A DNA stretch of 64,000 nucleotides from positions 2,170,001 through 2,234,000 of the forward strand of contig NC_013166.1 in assembly GCF_000024085.1 (NCBI RefSeq), given 5' to 3'. Each line of letters begins with the position of its first letter. The first letter of the stretch is position 1. The position numbers and the translations under genes are program-made. Of the stretch, positions 45,918-55,596 are shown piece by piece. The stretch is from Kangiella koreensis DSM 16069 (GTDB taxonomy: Bacteria > Pseudomonadota > Gammaproteobacteria > Enterobacterales > Kangiellaceae). Below the pieces are notes generated by a model that was given only the letters and a program-made list of their open reading frames with translations, had not been told where the DNA came from and ran no database searches.

Positions 45918-47478
45918 TCAATCAAAACACAATAAAAACCAAAACAGTAAACCGCAGAAGTTTTCACTTAATATTCAAAACTTCACTCGCGTGCACCGTC
46001 AGGTCGGTATTCTGTTCATGCCGCTACTTCTTATCATTGTGATTACCGGCGGCTGGTCATTGTTTCGCGCTGAATTGATGGAATGGCAATTCCCGAAGTT
46101 TGAACTAGCGGAAACCAGTTTCGAAAACAATCAAAAAGAAACCGAGCTTCCCTCTAGCGAAACGATAGAGCGCAAAAGTTTGCAGGAGCTGGTGGATATC
46201 GCTCGAAATGAACACGGCTTTAACTTTTCAGACTTCAGTATTCACGACAAAGAGCGCTTCGGAAATTTCCTATTATTCTTCAATAAAACCGATGGCCAGG
46301 AAAACCTACTGTTTATGGATCCGGTAACGGGGGAAGCATTGGATTCCAGCCAAGCCAGCTTTAGTGAAACGGTTTATGATCTGCATTTAAAATTATTACT
46401 GCCCAGTTCATTTGGCAAATATCTGGTCGGGCTGATGGGGCTTTTATTGACCTACCTGATTGCGACCGGTTTTCTGGCACACAAAAACATTGGCAAAAAT
46501 TTCTATCAATTGAGACTCCATAAGGGCAGACAGATTTTTACCACTGACCTGCATAAGTTACTCGGCAACTGGAGTTTAGTGTTTACTGCACTGATGTCCA
46601 TAACCGGAGCTCTGCTGGGCATTTTCATGCTTATCCTTCTTGTGCTCGCGCTTGCTGCCTATGGCGGTGATGTCAAAGCATTGTTTGCCGACTTCCTGGG
46701 TACACAACCACAACCAGTTGGCGGCATTGTTGACTATATGTCACTGGACTCACTGTATCAGTTAGCGCTACAGCAATGGGAGGGCTACAAAATCAGTGTT
46801 ATAGAAATTCATAACTATGCCGATCCGGCCATGCGCGTCACTTTTGAAGGTGAGCTGATGAATGGTTTTCTGACGCAGCAGCACGTTACTTTCGATGCCA
46901 TCAATGGTGGCGTCACCTTTATCACCGACTTTACCGATAAAGGTGCTGGCGGTTATATGTATAGCGCCCTACCCAGCTTGCACTTCGCCAGTTACGGCGG
47001 ATTATGGCTGAAACTAATCTACTGGTTCTTAACCCTAATCTTACTGCTGGTGATGGTTACAGGCATCACCATCAAATCGTTACGCTTAAAGCAGCAGCCC
47101 TTTTCAATTGCCGATAGAATAGTCATTGCGTTAAGTCAGGCCGTTGTGCTTACCGCTTCAATTGCAGTTTTATTTGGCACCACAATCACTTCGACAGCAA
47201 ACCCTGGTGACTATCAGACACTTGGCATCTTGACCTTAATTGCCCTGCTATACACCATCATTCAACGAATCTGGCTTGCACAATACACATGGTTGAACAG
47301 TGTTGCCCTTGCAGGATATATCCTTGTGTTAACCGGTATCATCGCCTTAATTCAAGGAAAAATACTGGTAATGACTTTGTGTGTTAGTCTTGGATTTTTA
47401 TGGCTGTTCAGTCAGAAACTTTCAACATTAGTCGCCAGTGCAGCCGATAGGAAAAGCAGTCGTAGAAAGTCACTGTAA
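45910..47478 (+). CDS. PepSY-associated membrane protein (putative ferric-siderophore reductase)
   Basis: A 522-residue inner-membrane protein of the PepSY-TM family. It has an N-terminal helix (FTRVHRQVGILFMPLLLIIVITGGWSLF), a periplasmic domain (about 60-160) and further helices with conserved His (DLHLKLLLPSSFGKYLVGLMGLLL, DLHKLLGNWSLVFTALMSITGALLG, LPSLHFASYGG), then four C-terminal helices. Family members reduce or release iron from ferric siderophores at the inner membrane (for example FsrB/FhuF-like roles), but activity here is inferred. The start is ATG 45910, overlapping the preceding stop. Confidence 0.8.
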   Translation: MVNQSKHNKNQNSKPQKFSLNIQNFTRVHRQVGILFMPLLLIIVITGGWSLFRAELMEWQFPKFELAETSFENNQKETELPSSETIERKSLQELVDIARNEHGFNFSDFSIHDKERFGNFLLFFNKTDGQENLLFMDPVTGEALDSSQASFSETVYDLHLKLLLPSSFGKYLVGLMGLLLTYLIATGFLAHKNIGKNFYQLRLHKGRQIFTTDLHKLLGNWSLVFTALMSITGALLGIFMLILLVLALAAYGGDVKALFADFLGTQPQPVGGIVDYMSLDSLYQLALQQWEGYKISVIEIHNYADPAMRVTFEGELMNGFLTQQHVTFDAINGGVTFITDFTDKGAGGYMYSALPSLHFASYGGLWLKLIYWFLTLILLLVMVTGITIKSLRLKQQPFSIADRIVIALSQAVVLTASIAVLFGTTITSTANPGDYQTLGILTLIALLYTIIQRIWLAQYTWLNSVALAGYILVLTGIIALIQGKILVMTLCVSLGFLWLFSQKLSTLVASAADRKSSRRKSL

Positions 47479-47484
47479 ACAATT

Positions 47485-47515
47485 AAAAAAGGTGCTCTGA
47501 ATGAGCACCTTTATC
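47485..47515. terminator. Bidirectional terminator
   Basis: The stem AAAGGTGCTC / GAGCACCTTT with a TGAAT loop and A/T flanks lies between convergent PepSY and fghA genes. Confidence 0.88.
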
Positions 47516-47517
47516 CA

Positions 47518-48369
47518 TTAAACCAAATGCTCTGCATGAAACTTCAAATGCTGCTCAATGAAGCTGGCAATAAAGTAGTAGCTATGATCATAACCTTGAT
47601 GATATTCAAGGATTAGGGGATATGATTTTTTGCTGGCAACGGCTTGCAATGCTTCGGGTTTGAGTTGTTCAGCTAAAAACTGATCGGCTTCGCCCTGTGA
47701 CACCAGCATAGGAATTTTTTGATCAGTTTGCTCCATCAAATAATTCTCCATCAAGTAACAGGTGTCGTATTCTTTCCACACCTCTTTGTCATCACCTAAG
47801 TAAGCAGTAAAGGCTTTTTCGCCCCAGGGACAGTTCATTGGATTGACGATGGGGCTGAACGCCGAAGCCGAAACAAACATCTGAGGATTACGCAACGCAA
47901 TCATCAGTGCGCCATGTCCGCCCATCGAGTGCCCAGCAATTGCTTTTTGCTCGGTTACGGAAAAATTACCTTCGATGATCTGTGGCAACTCATGCGTAAT
48001 GTAGTCATACATCTGATAGTGCTTTGCCCACGGTTCCTGCGTGGCGTTGACATAAAAGCCAGCTCCTTTGCCCAAGTCGTATCCCTCATCATCCGCCACA
48101 TCATCACCCCGCGGACTGGTGTCAGGTGCGACAATCATCATGCCCAGCTCTGCGGCCATGCGATGCGCGCCCGCTTTTTGCATAAAGTTTTCATCGGTGC
48201 AAGTCAGGCCTGACAACCAATATAAAACTGGCACCTTTTTGCCCTGCTCCATCTGCGGTGGCAAATAAACCGCAAATCGCATCTCACAATTCAACGCCGA
48301 AGAAGTATGGGTAAACTGCTTATGCCAGCCAGAAAAACTTTTATTGGCTGAAATTTCATTGATACTCAT
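47518..48369 (-). CDS. fghA: S-formylglutathione hydrolase
   Basis: This enzyme hydrolyses S-formylglutathione to formate and glutathione, finishing glutathione-dependent formaldehyde oxidation. The protein is 283 residues, an esterase-D type alpha/beta hydrolase: oxyanion/early motif LYWLSGLTCTDENFMQKAGA, nucleophile elbow AGHSMGGHGALM (Ser about 150), Asp in SQGEADQFL and His in GYDHSYYFIA. It sits 9 nt downstream of the class III alcohol dehydrogenase gene, the usual pairing. E. coli FrmB and YeiG are homologues. Confidence 0.94.
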   Translation of the reverse strand: MSINEISANKSFSGWHKQFTHTSSALNCEMRFAVYLPPQMEQGKKVPVLYWLSGLTCTDENFMQKAGAHRMAAELGMMIVAPDTSPRGDDVADDEGYDLGKGAGFYVNATQEPWAKHYQMYDYITHELPQIIEGNFSVTEQKAIAGHSMGGHGALMIALRNPQMFVSASAFSPIVNPMNCPWGEKAFTAYLGDDKEVWKEYDTCYLMENYLMEQTDQKIPMLVSQGEADQFLAEQLKPEALQAVASKKSYPLILEYHQGYDHSYYFIASFIEQHLKFHAEHLV

Positions 48370-48378
48370 ACCGCCTCC

Positions 48379-49521
<1,143 letters not shown>

Positions 49522-49681
49522 TCAATTTTATTAGCAAACCTTACAACAGTCCCCAATAATTGCAATCGAAGCTTTATGTTGGCGTGATACAAAACAACTA
49601 TGGGATACAAGAATAGGATGGTAAGTGTTGGATTGTAAGCATGGCGGCGGACAGCTTTTTATTAGGTTGCCACTTTAGGCA

Positions 49682-49730
49682 TAAGCGACGAGGCCTAATT
49701 CATGTGCTTTTCCGCTACCATCATTTTGGG
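49682..49730 (-). pseudogene. Decayed copy of the asnB 3' end
   Basis: About 48 bp align with the last codons of asnB (50338-50388) at roughly 75-80 percent by eye. Read leftward with a frameshift it gives GKAHELGLVAYA, against AKAHELGWVA in AsnB. No upstream AsnB sequence is attached. It looks like the remnant of a second asnB-like gene, or of a duplication made when the neighbouring segment was inserted. The rest of 49504-49786 shows no gene. Confidence 0.65.
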
Positions 49731-49786
49731 GTTTATTTACACTGACCCCATTAGTTCTGATCTATTAACCAGTGTTTGATAAAACC

Positions 49787-49833
49787 GCTTCTGTTTAAAA
49801 GCTAAATTAAAAAAAGCTTACTTAAACAGAAGC
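49787..49833. repeat. Long inverted repeat / hairpin
   Basis: Perfect 12-bp arms GCTTCTGTTTAA / TTAAACAGAAGC separated by 23 nt, with inner AAGC/GCTT pairing. It could serve as a terminator for the leftward small gene at 49873-50139. Confidence 0.6.
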
Positions 49834-49856
49834 TCATCACTCAACCAGTTATAAAT

Positions 49857-49868
49857 GTGGGTGTCCAA
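49857..49868. repeat. 12-bp inverted repeat, left copy
   Basis: GTGGGTGTCCAA, the exact inverse complement of 50171-50182. The two copies bracket the small AT-rich membrane gene. Confidence 0.8.
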
Positions 49869-49872
49869 GATT

Positions 49873-50139
49873 TTATCCAGGCTGTGCAAGGTAAGCTAGA
49901 AAAGCAAGAAAAACAAACATAAATATTAAGAAAAAATATTCTGAAGGTCTCTCCAAAATCTCTTGTCCTGAAAACACATTTGCCCCAGAAACTGAAAGAC
50001 CCAGCCCAACAGCAGATATAATATGTACGATTTTCTTCTTTTTAATCTGCTCTTTTTCTCTAGTATCACTTTCTTCTAATAGAAAAAACAAGTTAGCCAC
50101 CACTAAAAATAGCAAAATGACTATATTTATATATATCAT
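49873..50139 (-). CDS. Small AT-rich hypothetical membrane protein
   Basis: An 88-residue protein with an N-terminal transmembrane helix (MIYINIVILLFLVVANLFFLL), a charged linker (EESDTREKEQIKKKKIVH), a glycine-rich hydrophobic stretch (IISAVGLGLSVSGANVF) and a C-terminal helix (YFFLIFMFVFLAFLAYLAQ). I do not recognise a family. Base composition is clearly more AT-rich than neighbours, and 12-bp inverted repeats flank the gene, both signs of acquisition. The start is ATG 50139; a longer frame beginning with TTG at 50184 would run into the repeat and is unlikely. Confidence 0.55.
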   Translation of the reverse strand: MIYINIVILLFLVVANLFFLLEESDTREKEQIKKKKIVHIISAVGLGLSVSGANVFSGQEILERPSEYFFLIFMFVFLAFLAYLAQPG

Positions 50140-50170
50140 AAATTTTAAGTCTCTTTTATTTACAATAATA

Positions 50171-50182
50171 TTGGACACCCAC
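50171..50182. repeat. 12-bp inverted repeat, right copy
   Basis: TTGGACACCCAC, the exact inverse complement of 49857-49868; the element between and including the copies is 326 bp. Confidence 0.8.
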
Positions 50183-50278
50183 AAACTTTTAGCAAAGATT
50201 ACCAGATAATGGTCACTGCCCTTAGTTATTTATTCTTAAGCTAACCGCCCACTCTGTGCCCTACTTTTTGAGATTAGC

Positions 50279-50315
50279 AAAAAAAAACGGCAGCTCATAA
50301 GCTGCCGTTTTTGGT
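50279..50315 (-). terminator. Terminator of the symporter-carbamoyltransferase-asnB operon
   Basis: A 13-bp stem (AAAAACGGCAGCT / AGCTGCCGTTTTT) with a 4-nt loop and flanking A/T runs, about 25 nt beyond the asnB stop. Confidence 0.92.
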
Positions 50316-50336
50316 TTAACCAGTTAATTTTAATCT

Positions 50337-52349
50337 TTAAGCAACCCAACCCAGTTCATGGGCTTTTGCCGCTGCCATTTTGGGCACGTCATTTTCAATG
50401 AAATGATGATGCAATAGTTGTACACCCAGTACGTGATTGAGGATGGCGTCCATCTGTACTTTATCTTCGCGCGGAACAGTTGGATCATCATTTTTCTTGA
50501 TCATATCCTGCAATACACCGTAATCAATCAATCCTGCTTCTGCGACTTTTTCTTCGCTGGCAAACTCTTCCATCAGCTCCATAAGTGCATTCCATTTTTT
50601 CTTGTCGGTATGCGCAGGCGGTGCCATGAAGGCGAACTTTTGACGCTTGTATAATGTTTCAGGCAGCAAACCTTTCATCGCTTCTTTCAGCACATATTTC
50701 TCGACAGGACCTTTGATACGCATTTGTGGTGGAATATTGACTGCGTAGGCTGCGAGGTGATGATCAAGGAATGGTGGGCGCGCTTCCATTGAGTTGGCCA
50801 TATCTACACGATCACCACCCCAGGTTAGAATCTGACCTTCGAGCATAGTTTTAATCCAGACGTATTGCGCCTTATCCAGCGGATGACGACCTTCCAGCTG
50901 GCTTTCATCAAATTGTTCGGCCATTGCTGTGCCTGGGTCATAGTCGTTGATATTGGCTTGATGATCTTTATTCATTAAGTTACGCGCATATCCATCACAG
51001 CCCATCCAATTCTGGATACAGGTTGGTGTGAAGCCAACTTTCGAGTCAATCGCATCTGAGCGGAATGCTTCTCGCGGCAACATGGCGCCCTTGAATAACT
51101 TGTTTGATTCGGCCAGAGTTGATTGCATCTCTTTGCGCAGGTTTTCCGGCAGGTCATCTAAACCATATAAGAACATGTCATTTCGGAATGCAGGATAGCC
51201 AGCAAATAATTCATCACTGCCCTCGCCGGTCAAGACCACTTTATAGCCCTGTTCACGAACCTTCTGACTCATCAATAATTTGGCCACACCCAGCGTATTG
51301 TAGATGGTTCGTTCCGTATGCCAGATAGTACGCTCGAAATGGTCATACAGATGTTCAGCTGACAGTGGCAGAATGATTTGTTCTGCGCCTGTCATCTCCG
51401 CCATTTCGCGGGCGATCGGTGTTTCATCATAATCAGCATCATCAAAGCCAATTGTAAAAGCTTTTACCGGATCCTGACGCACCGAGGCAGACAAACCAAG
51501 AATCGAACAGGAATCGATACCACCGGATAAATAAGCACCAACGGGAACGTCTGCATTCAAGCGATGTTGAACTGCTTCAAGTAGATTCTCACGCACACCA
51601 TCAATGTATTCCTGCTCATCTTTGACATTCAAATGAGCTTCAGCTTGTGGGAAATCTATGTCCCAATATTTATGCTCGGATATTTCCAGCTTGCCATTAC
51701 GACGTTGGATTTTGATCCAGTGACCCGGAGGAACTTGTTTAACACCTTTGAAAGCGGTAGAACCGGGAATCATCACCTGAATCAGCTGATGGTATAAACC
51801 TTCAGAGTCAATTTCACGCTTTACTTCAGGATGTGCGAACAGAACTTTCAGTTCAGAACCAAACACTACGCCGTGTTCAGTTTCAGTCCAATACAAAGGC
51901 TTGATACCGAAACGGTCACGTACCAGATACATGGTTTCTTCTTCGCGGTCATATATTGAAAAAGCAAACTCACCACGCAAGTTTTCTACCGTTTTTTCAA
52001 TGCCATAGTGCGGATACATTTGCAGCACCAGTTCAGAGTCACTCTTAGTTTGATAACGAGCGCCCTGTGCGGTCATATCGGCACGAATGCGCTGGAAGTC
52101 ATAGAACTCACCGTTATGCACCATCATGTAACGTTGGTCATCACTGACCAATGGCTGGCGCCCGCGTTCTTCATCCAGATCGATAATAGTCAGTCGCGCA
52201 TGGCTCATACCAACGCCAACACCTTCGGGATTGTAATAACCGAAGTTATCAGGGCCTCGGTGATATTGAATGGCCGCCATGTTGACGAGCGTTTGTGCAT
52301 CAATAGTTCGATCTTTGTCACGATGAATTACACCGGCAATACCGCACAT
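50337..52349 (-). CDS. asnB: Asparagine synthetase-type glutamine amidotransferase
   Basis: A 670-residue two-domain enzyme. The N-terminal glutaminase domain begins MCGIAGVIHR, with Cys2 as nucleophile, and shows HRGPDNFGY, SHARLTIIDLDEERGRQPL and HNGEFYDF. The C-terminal synthetase domain has the PP-loop LSGGIDSCSILG (about residue 270) and GEGSDELFAGYPAFRND. It is longer than E. coli AsnB (554) and closer to long forms found in biosynthetic clusters and Gram-positive AsnB. It normally makes asparagine from aspartate. Clustering with a modified carbamoyltransferase leaves open an amidated or peptide-like product. Confidence 0.88.
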   Translation of the reverse strand: MCGIAGVIHRDKDRTIDAQTLVNMAAIQYHRGPDNFGYYNPEGVGVGMSHARLTIIDLDEERGRQPLVSDDQRYMMVHNGEFYDFQRIRADMTAQGARYQTKSDSELVLQMYPHYGIEKTVENLRGEFAFSIYDREEETMYLVRDRFGIKPLYWTETEHGVVFGSELKVLFAHPEVKREIDSEGLYHQLIQVMIPGSTAFKGVKQVPPGHWIKIQRRNGKLEISEHKYWDIDFPQAEAHLNVKDEQEYIDGVRENLLEAVQHRLNADVPVGAYLSGGIDSCSILGLSASVRQDPVKAFTIGFDDADYDETPIAREMAEMTGAEQIILPLSAEHLYDHFERTIWHTERTIYNTLGVAKLLMSQKVREQGYKVVLTGEGSDELFAGYPAFRNDMFLYGLDDLPENLRKEMQSTLAESNKLFKGAMLPREAFRSDAIDSKVGFTPTCIQNWMGCDGYARNLMNKDHQANINDYDPGTAMAEQFDESQLEGRHPLDKAQYVWIKTMLEGQILTWGGDRVDMANSMEARPPFLDHHLAAYAVNIPPQMRIKGPVEKYVLKEAMKGLLPETLYKRQKFAFMAPPAHTDKKKWNALMELMEEFASEEKVAEAGLIDYGVLQDMIKKNDDPTVPREDKVQMDAILNHVLGVQLLHHHFIENDVPKMAAAKAHELGWVA

Positions 52350-52467
52350 ATAAAAATTCTCCTTGGAATCTTATCTATAAATTTTTTGAAATCAGGTTTA
52401 AACGCTTCCTCTGGTGGGACAACCCTGTGTTTAGTAGCAGAAGTTGTGGCCAGAGACTATTTAATAC

Positions 52468-53538
52468 CTATATAACATCCATCACCATTTCGGTTCTTTC
52501 CACCATGCAGGTCAATAAAGCCATACGCAAAAAGACTGCGCCGCGCGCCTGCGAAAAATACCAGTTGTGTGGAGTGCCATCCAAATCAGTGGCTAACTCA
52601 TCACCTCGTGCCAGTGGATGTAATATAATGGCATCATCTTTTAACGGCGACTGGGCATTTAATACAAACTTTTCGCCATGGGATTCAAAACCATTGTCTA
52701 CCCAGGCAATTGCATTAATGTAAACTACATCTAATTCTGGCAGTTCTTTATTGAGACGATTAGTTAAACGCAACTTTAAGCCCGCTTTCTCTAATTGTTC
52801 TCTTTGCCCCTCTGTGAAAATCTTATCTTCTTCTTGATCATGGATAATGACAATTTCTTCGAAAATTTCAGGGAAGTGCGCAAAGATCTTTAACAGACTT
52901 CTAACTGTGCGCATATAACTTGGCACACCCACTACACCGATTCGTATTTTCTTAGGATTGTCTAATAATAACTCGGGGCGCCATTTGAAAATGGTATAGA
53001 GATCGGCCATTGCCTGGGTCGGATGTTCATCCGTTCCATTACCAGCATTGATAATCGGAATGCGCAGGGTCGACGTCATTTCTTTAACTGAGTCTTCATT
53101 CGATTCACGTAACACAACACAATCGCCATAGTTATTAAACATTTCGCCAATATCAGAAAGCGATTCGCCTTTTGCTATGCCGGTTGTTGAGCGATCGGTG
53201 ATCGACATGATGTCGCCACCTAAACGATGCCATGCACTTTCAAATGACAAGCGAGTACGCGTGCTGGGTTCATAAAACGCACTGATTAATATTTTTCCCT
53301 GCAACGGATTATTGTAACGCTTAGGATTACTTTCATACTTACTGGCCAAACGGAATAACTGTAGAATCGTTTGGCGATCAAATTGATCACAAGTAATAAT
53401 GTGCTGATTGGCTAATTTCTTTAGCGCATCACCATCTTCCTGGATCGTTTTCAGCAATGCCTTTGGATGAGCATCGCCACATACATCAGGTTTCACTCTG
53501 GAAAATACCAGATCTTCATCTTTCATTTGGTCTACCAT
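52468..53538 (-). CDS. Aspartate/ornithine carbamoyltransferase family protein of uncertain substrate
   Basis: A 356-residue paralogue of aspartate carbamoyltransferase with about 45 extra N-terminal residues. Carbamoyl-phosphate site: FYEPSTRTRLSFE, the loop TTGIAKGESLSD, HPTQAMADLYT and HPLARGDELATD. The E. coli PyrB residues Arg105 (VVLRES) and Arg167 (SYMRTVRS) have counterparts. However, the second-domain loop that holds Arg229 and Gln231 in PyrB (TRVQKER) reads NAIAWVDNGF here. That loop binds the aspartate, so another amino or ureido substrate is likely. No pyrI is present. It overlaps the 40-residue membrane ORF by 7 nt and precedes asnB by 118 nt. Confidence 0.85.
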   Translation of the reverse strand: MVDQMKDEDLVFSRVKPDVCGDAHPKALLKTIQEDGDALKKLANQHIITCDQFDRQTILQLFRLASKYESNPKRYNNPLQGKILISAFYEPSTRTRLSFESAWHRLGGDIMSITDRSTTGIAKGESLSDIGEMFNNYGDCVVLRESNEDSVKEMTSTLRIPIINAGNGTDEHPTQAMADLYTIFKWRPELLLDNPKKIRIGVVGVPSYMRTVRSLLKIFAHFPEIFEEIVIIHDQEEDKIFTEGQREQLEKAGLKLRLTNRLNKELPELDVVYINAIAWVDNGFESHGEKFVLNAQSPLKDDAIILHPLARGDELATDLDGTPHNWYFSQARGAVFLRMALLTCMVERTEMVMDVI

Positions 53539-53654
53539 AATTGGTCCTTTAACCAGTCTCTAACGAGTAACACTATGAGGATGATTGGCGATAAGCAGGT
53601 CACTGCCATCGCCGCGAGAATTAAGAATTGAAGTGCATCAAAAGACATCAGCAT
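53532..53654 (-). CDS. 40-residue single-pass membrane protein downstream of the symporter
   Basis: A short frame between the symporter and carbamoyltransferase genes. Its ATG lies 1 nt after the symporter stop, and its stop overlaps the carbamoyltransferase start (ATGGTAG). It encodes MLMSFDALQFLILAAMAVTC, then LSPIILIVLLVRDWLKDQLW: one hydrophobic helix with a positively charged cytoplasmic end. Such tight packing on both sides argues that it is translated. It may be a small accessory subunit of the sodium/solute symporter. I know no named family for it. Confidence 0.6.
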   Translation of the reverse strand: MLMSFDALQFLILAAMAVTCLSPIILIVLLVRDWLKDQLW

Positions 53655-53655
53655 A

Positions 53656-55077
53656 TTACTTCTCCATATTCGCCAGTCGGTTCCAATCGAAACGTTCGTC
53701 TTCGAGCAAGAGTCCTAGCATACAGACAATAAATGAAATGCAACAACTAATAAGCGCGCCAACGTAGAAGCCTATTGAGAAATAGCCTATCAGTCCACAA
53801 ATCGTACCTAATGCCATCGCACTACCAGCGAATTTTCCCGACAGTCGCTGTTGATACAACCCTAAAATAATGGGCCAGATAGCACTCGCTACAAAAGCAC
53901 CCGCCAGGTTTAACACCTCGCCCAAAGTGCCTACTCTTGGTAAGCAGATCAGCCAGGTGGCAAAGCCTAAAAGTAAAATGGCATTGCGACTGATTTTCTC
54001 GAGTTTTTTATTGTCCGCCTGCTTATTGATAAAGCCTTTATAAATATCTTTAGTGATTAAATCACTGGTTGCTGCCAACAATGAATCAAGACTGGAAGCC
54101 AGCGCTGAAAAGACCACAATAAATACAAAAACGGCACCAATAGAACCTAACAACTTAGCGGCTACCATTGGACCGACCATATCTGCCTCTGCAGGATAAA
54201 TACCTAAAGCAGGTGCAGCTAATGCAATAAAACCTGTCACAATTGGAATGGGCAACCACAACAAACCCGCCATTAAATAAGCGCGTTTACCAATGCCTTC
54301 GCGGAATGCTAAAGCCCGCGACCACCAGACGTTGGAATGGAAAATCTCACCAATACCAAAAAAGATATTGTTAAATAAAAACATGATGGCTGCAGGAAAC
54401 AGTAAATTGAGAAGCTGCGGATGTTCTTGTTTGGCCGACTCATACACTTCTTCCAGGCCAACGGTTTGATAACAGACAAAACCAATCACTAAAACACCGA
54501 CAATAATAATCAATGTCTGCACATAGTCCGTTGCGATAACCGCTCTGAGCCCACCGAGCAAGGTATAGCCGACACAGATGATTAAAATAGCAGTCATCCC
54601 AAGGTGATAACTCAAGCCACTCAAGGTGGACAGCAAAACACCACCGGCCATGCCCAGACTGACTAACCAACCTAGCGCATAACAAAAAGATACCACCAAG
54701 AAAATGATCCAGGCCGGTTTACCATATCGCACGCGAATGAAGTCACCGCAGGTATAACCTTGCGGCATCAATTCTTTGATGCGTTTCGCCATAGGCGCGA
54801 ACAGAATTAAACCCAGTGCGGCCATTGAATAACCGACCATGCCCCAGATACCAAACTGATAGGTTAACTGCGGTGCAACTAAGGTCGTATTACTGGTGAT
54901 CCAGGTGGCCATTGCTGTTGCTGAGGCAAAAGCAAAACCCACATTACGTCCGGCCAGCATAAAGTCATCCAAATCTTTATTTTTTCGGCCTAGCCACCAG
55001 CCGAAGAAAATCCAGATCACACCGAAAGCCACCAATAGGCTTGCCGCCATCGTTATTGAAATAGGATTAAAGTCCAT
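53656..55077 (-). CDS. Sodium:solute symporter family transporter
   Basis: A 473-residue SSS-family transporter with about 13 transmembrane helices. The early region WWLGRKNKDLDDFMLAGRNVGFAFASATAMATWITSNT (about 28-65) and the helix with SALASSLDSLLAATSDLITKDIY (about 325-350), which contains the sodium-site serines, are family hallmarks. Substrates of relatives include proline, pantothenate, urea and other small carboxylates. Here the neighbours (carbamoyltransferase, AsnB, N-carbamoyl hydrolase) suggest a nitrogenous ureido or amino compound. It follows the 171-residue membrane-anchored protein by 3 nt. Confidence 0.9.
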   Translation of the reverse strand: MDFNPISITMAASLLVAFGVIWIFFGWWLGRKNKDLDDFMLAGRNVGFAFASATAMATWITSNTTLVAPQLTYQFGIWGMVGYSMAALGLILFAPMAKRIKELMPQGYTCGDFIRVRYGKPAWIIFLVVSFCYALGWLVSLGMAGGVLLSTLSGLSYHLGMTAILIICVGYTLLGGLRAVIATDYVQTLIIIVGVLVIGFVCYQTVGLEEVYESAKQEHPQLLNLLFPAAIMFLFNNIFFGIGEIFHSNVWWSRALAFREGIGKRAYLMAGLLWLPIPIVTGFIALAAPALGIYPAEADMVGPMVAAKLLGSIGAVFVFIVVFSALASSLDSLLAATSDLITKDIYKGFINKQADNKKLEKISRNAILLLGFATWLICLPRVGTLGEVLNLAGAFVASAIWPIILGLYQQRLSGKFAGSAMALGTICGLIGYFSIGFYVGALISCCISFIVCMLGLLLEDERFDWNRLANMEK

Positions 55078-55080
55078 GAT

Positions 55081-55596
55081 TTAGCCTTCTGTTGAAGTCT
55101 CTTTTGATCGAAAAGCTCTAGAAATCATGTAACCAATAAGAATGACAAACATTAAAGCGCCAATTCCAAACACTAACCAGACACGCGCCAAAGGGTGGTG
55201 TGTCACGGTAACACTGGCTACATTGCTTAAGACGTTCTGCTGTTCATCCAGCAGACGAAGGAAGTAGGTCCCATCATCGTAACCCGTCAGATGAATCTTA
55301 TCCTGATGAGTCACATCTAATAGTTGCAACTGCGGAGAGAAACTCTCATTGGTCGATAACTGAAGATATAAGGGAGATTTGTCTGCAGAGTCGATTAAGA
55401 CTCGCTGAGGATCAATTTGATTGGTATTCGAACTATTCCATTCGACACTAAAATAACCTGCATTAGAGTCTTGCTCGGACGGCTCTAATTTCAGTTCACA
55501 GTTAACTCCTTCACAAACTGAAGAGCTTTCTGCGCTTAAGGCTGCGCTATTTAGTGAAAAAACGAAAAAAATGACCGCAATCAGTTGTAAGGCCAT
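55081..55596 (-). CDS. Membrane-anchored periplasmic protein of unknown function
   Basis: A 171-residue protein with a signal peptide (MALQLIAVIFFVFSLNSAALSA), a beta-rich periplasmic domain of about 110 residues with two cysteines (CEGVNC), and a C-terminal transmembrane helix (VWLVFGIGALMFVILIGYMI) followed by a short basic tail. The fold looks Ig or fibronectin-like (YDDGTYFLRLLDEQQNVLSNVASVTV), but no family is recognised. As the first gene of the symporter operon, 3 nt before the symporter, it may help capture or sense the transported solute (inference). Confidence 0.65.
   Translation of the reverse strand: MALQLIAVIFFVFSLNSAALSAESSSVCEGVNCELKLEPSEQDSNAGYFSVEWNSSNTNQIDPQRVLIDSADKSPLYLQLSTNESFSPQLQLLDVTHQDKIHLTGYDDGTYFLRLLDEQQNVLSNVASVTVTHHPLARVWLVFGIGALMFVILIGYMISRAFRSKETSTEG

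Noticed and set aside
50140-50184. Longer start for the small membrane gene, at a TTG inside the inverted repeat
   Set aside because: There is no ribosome site, and the extra residues would be encoded by the repeat itself. ATG 50139 starts directly at the hydrophobic helix.
52008-52475. 155-codon rightward frame opposite the start of asnB
   Set aside because: It lies mostly antisense to a strongly conserved coding region. It has no family resemblance and no promoter or ribosome site.
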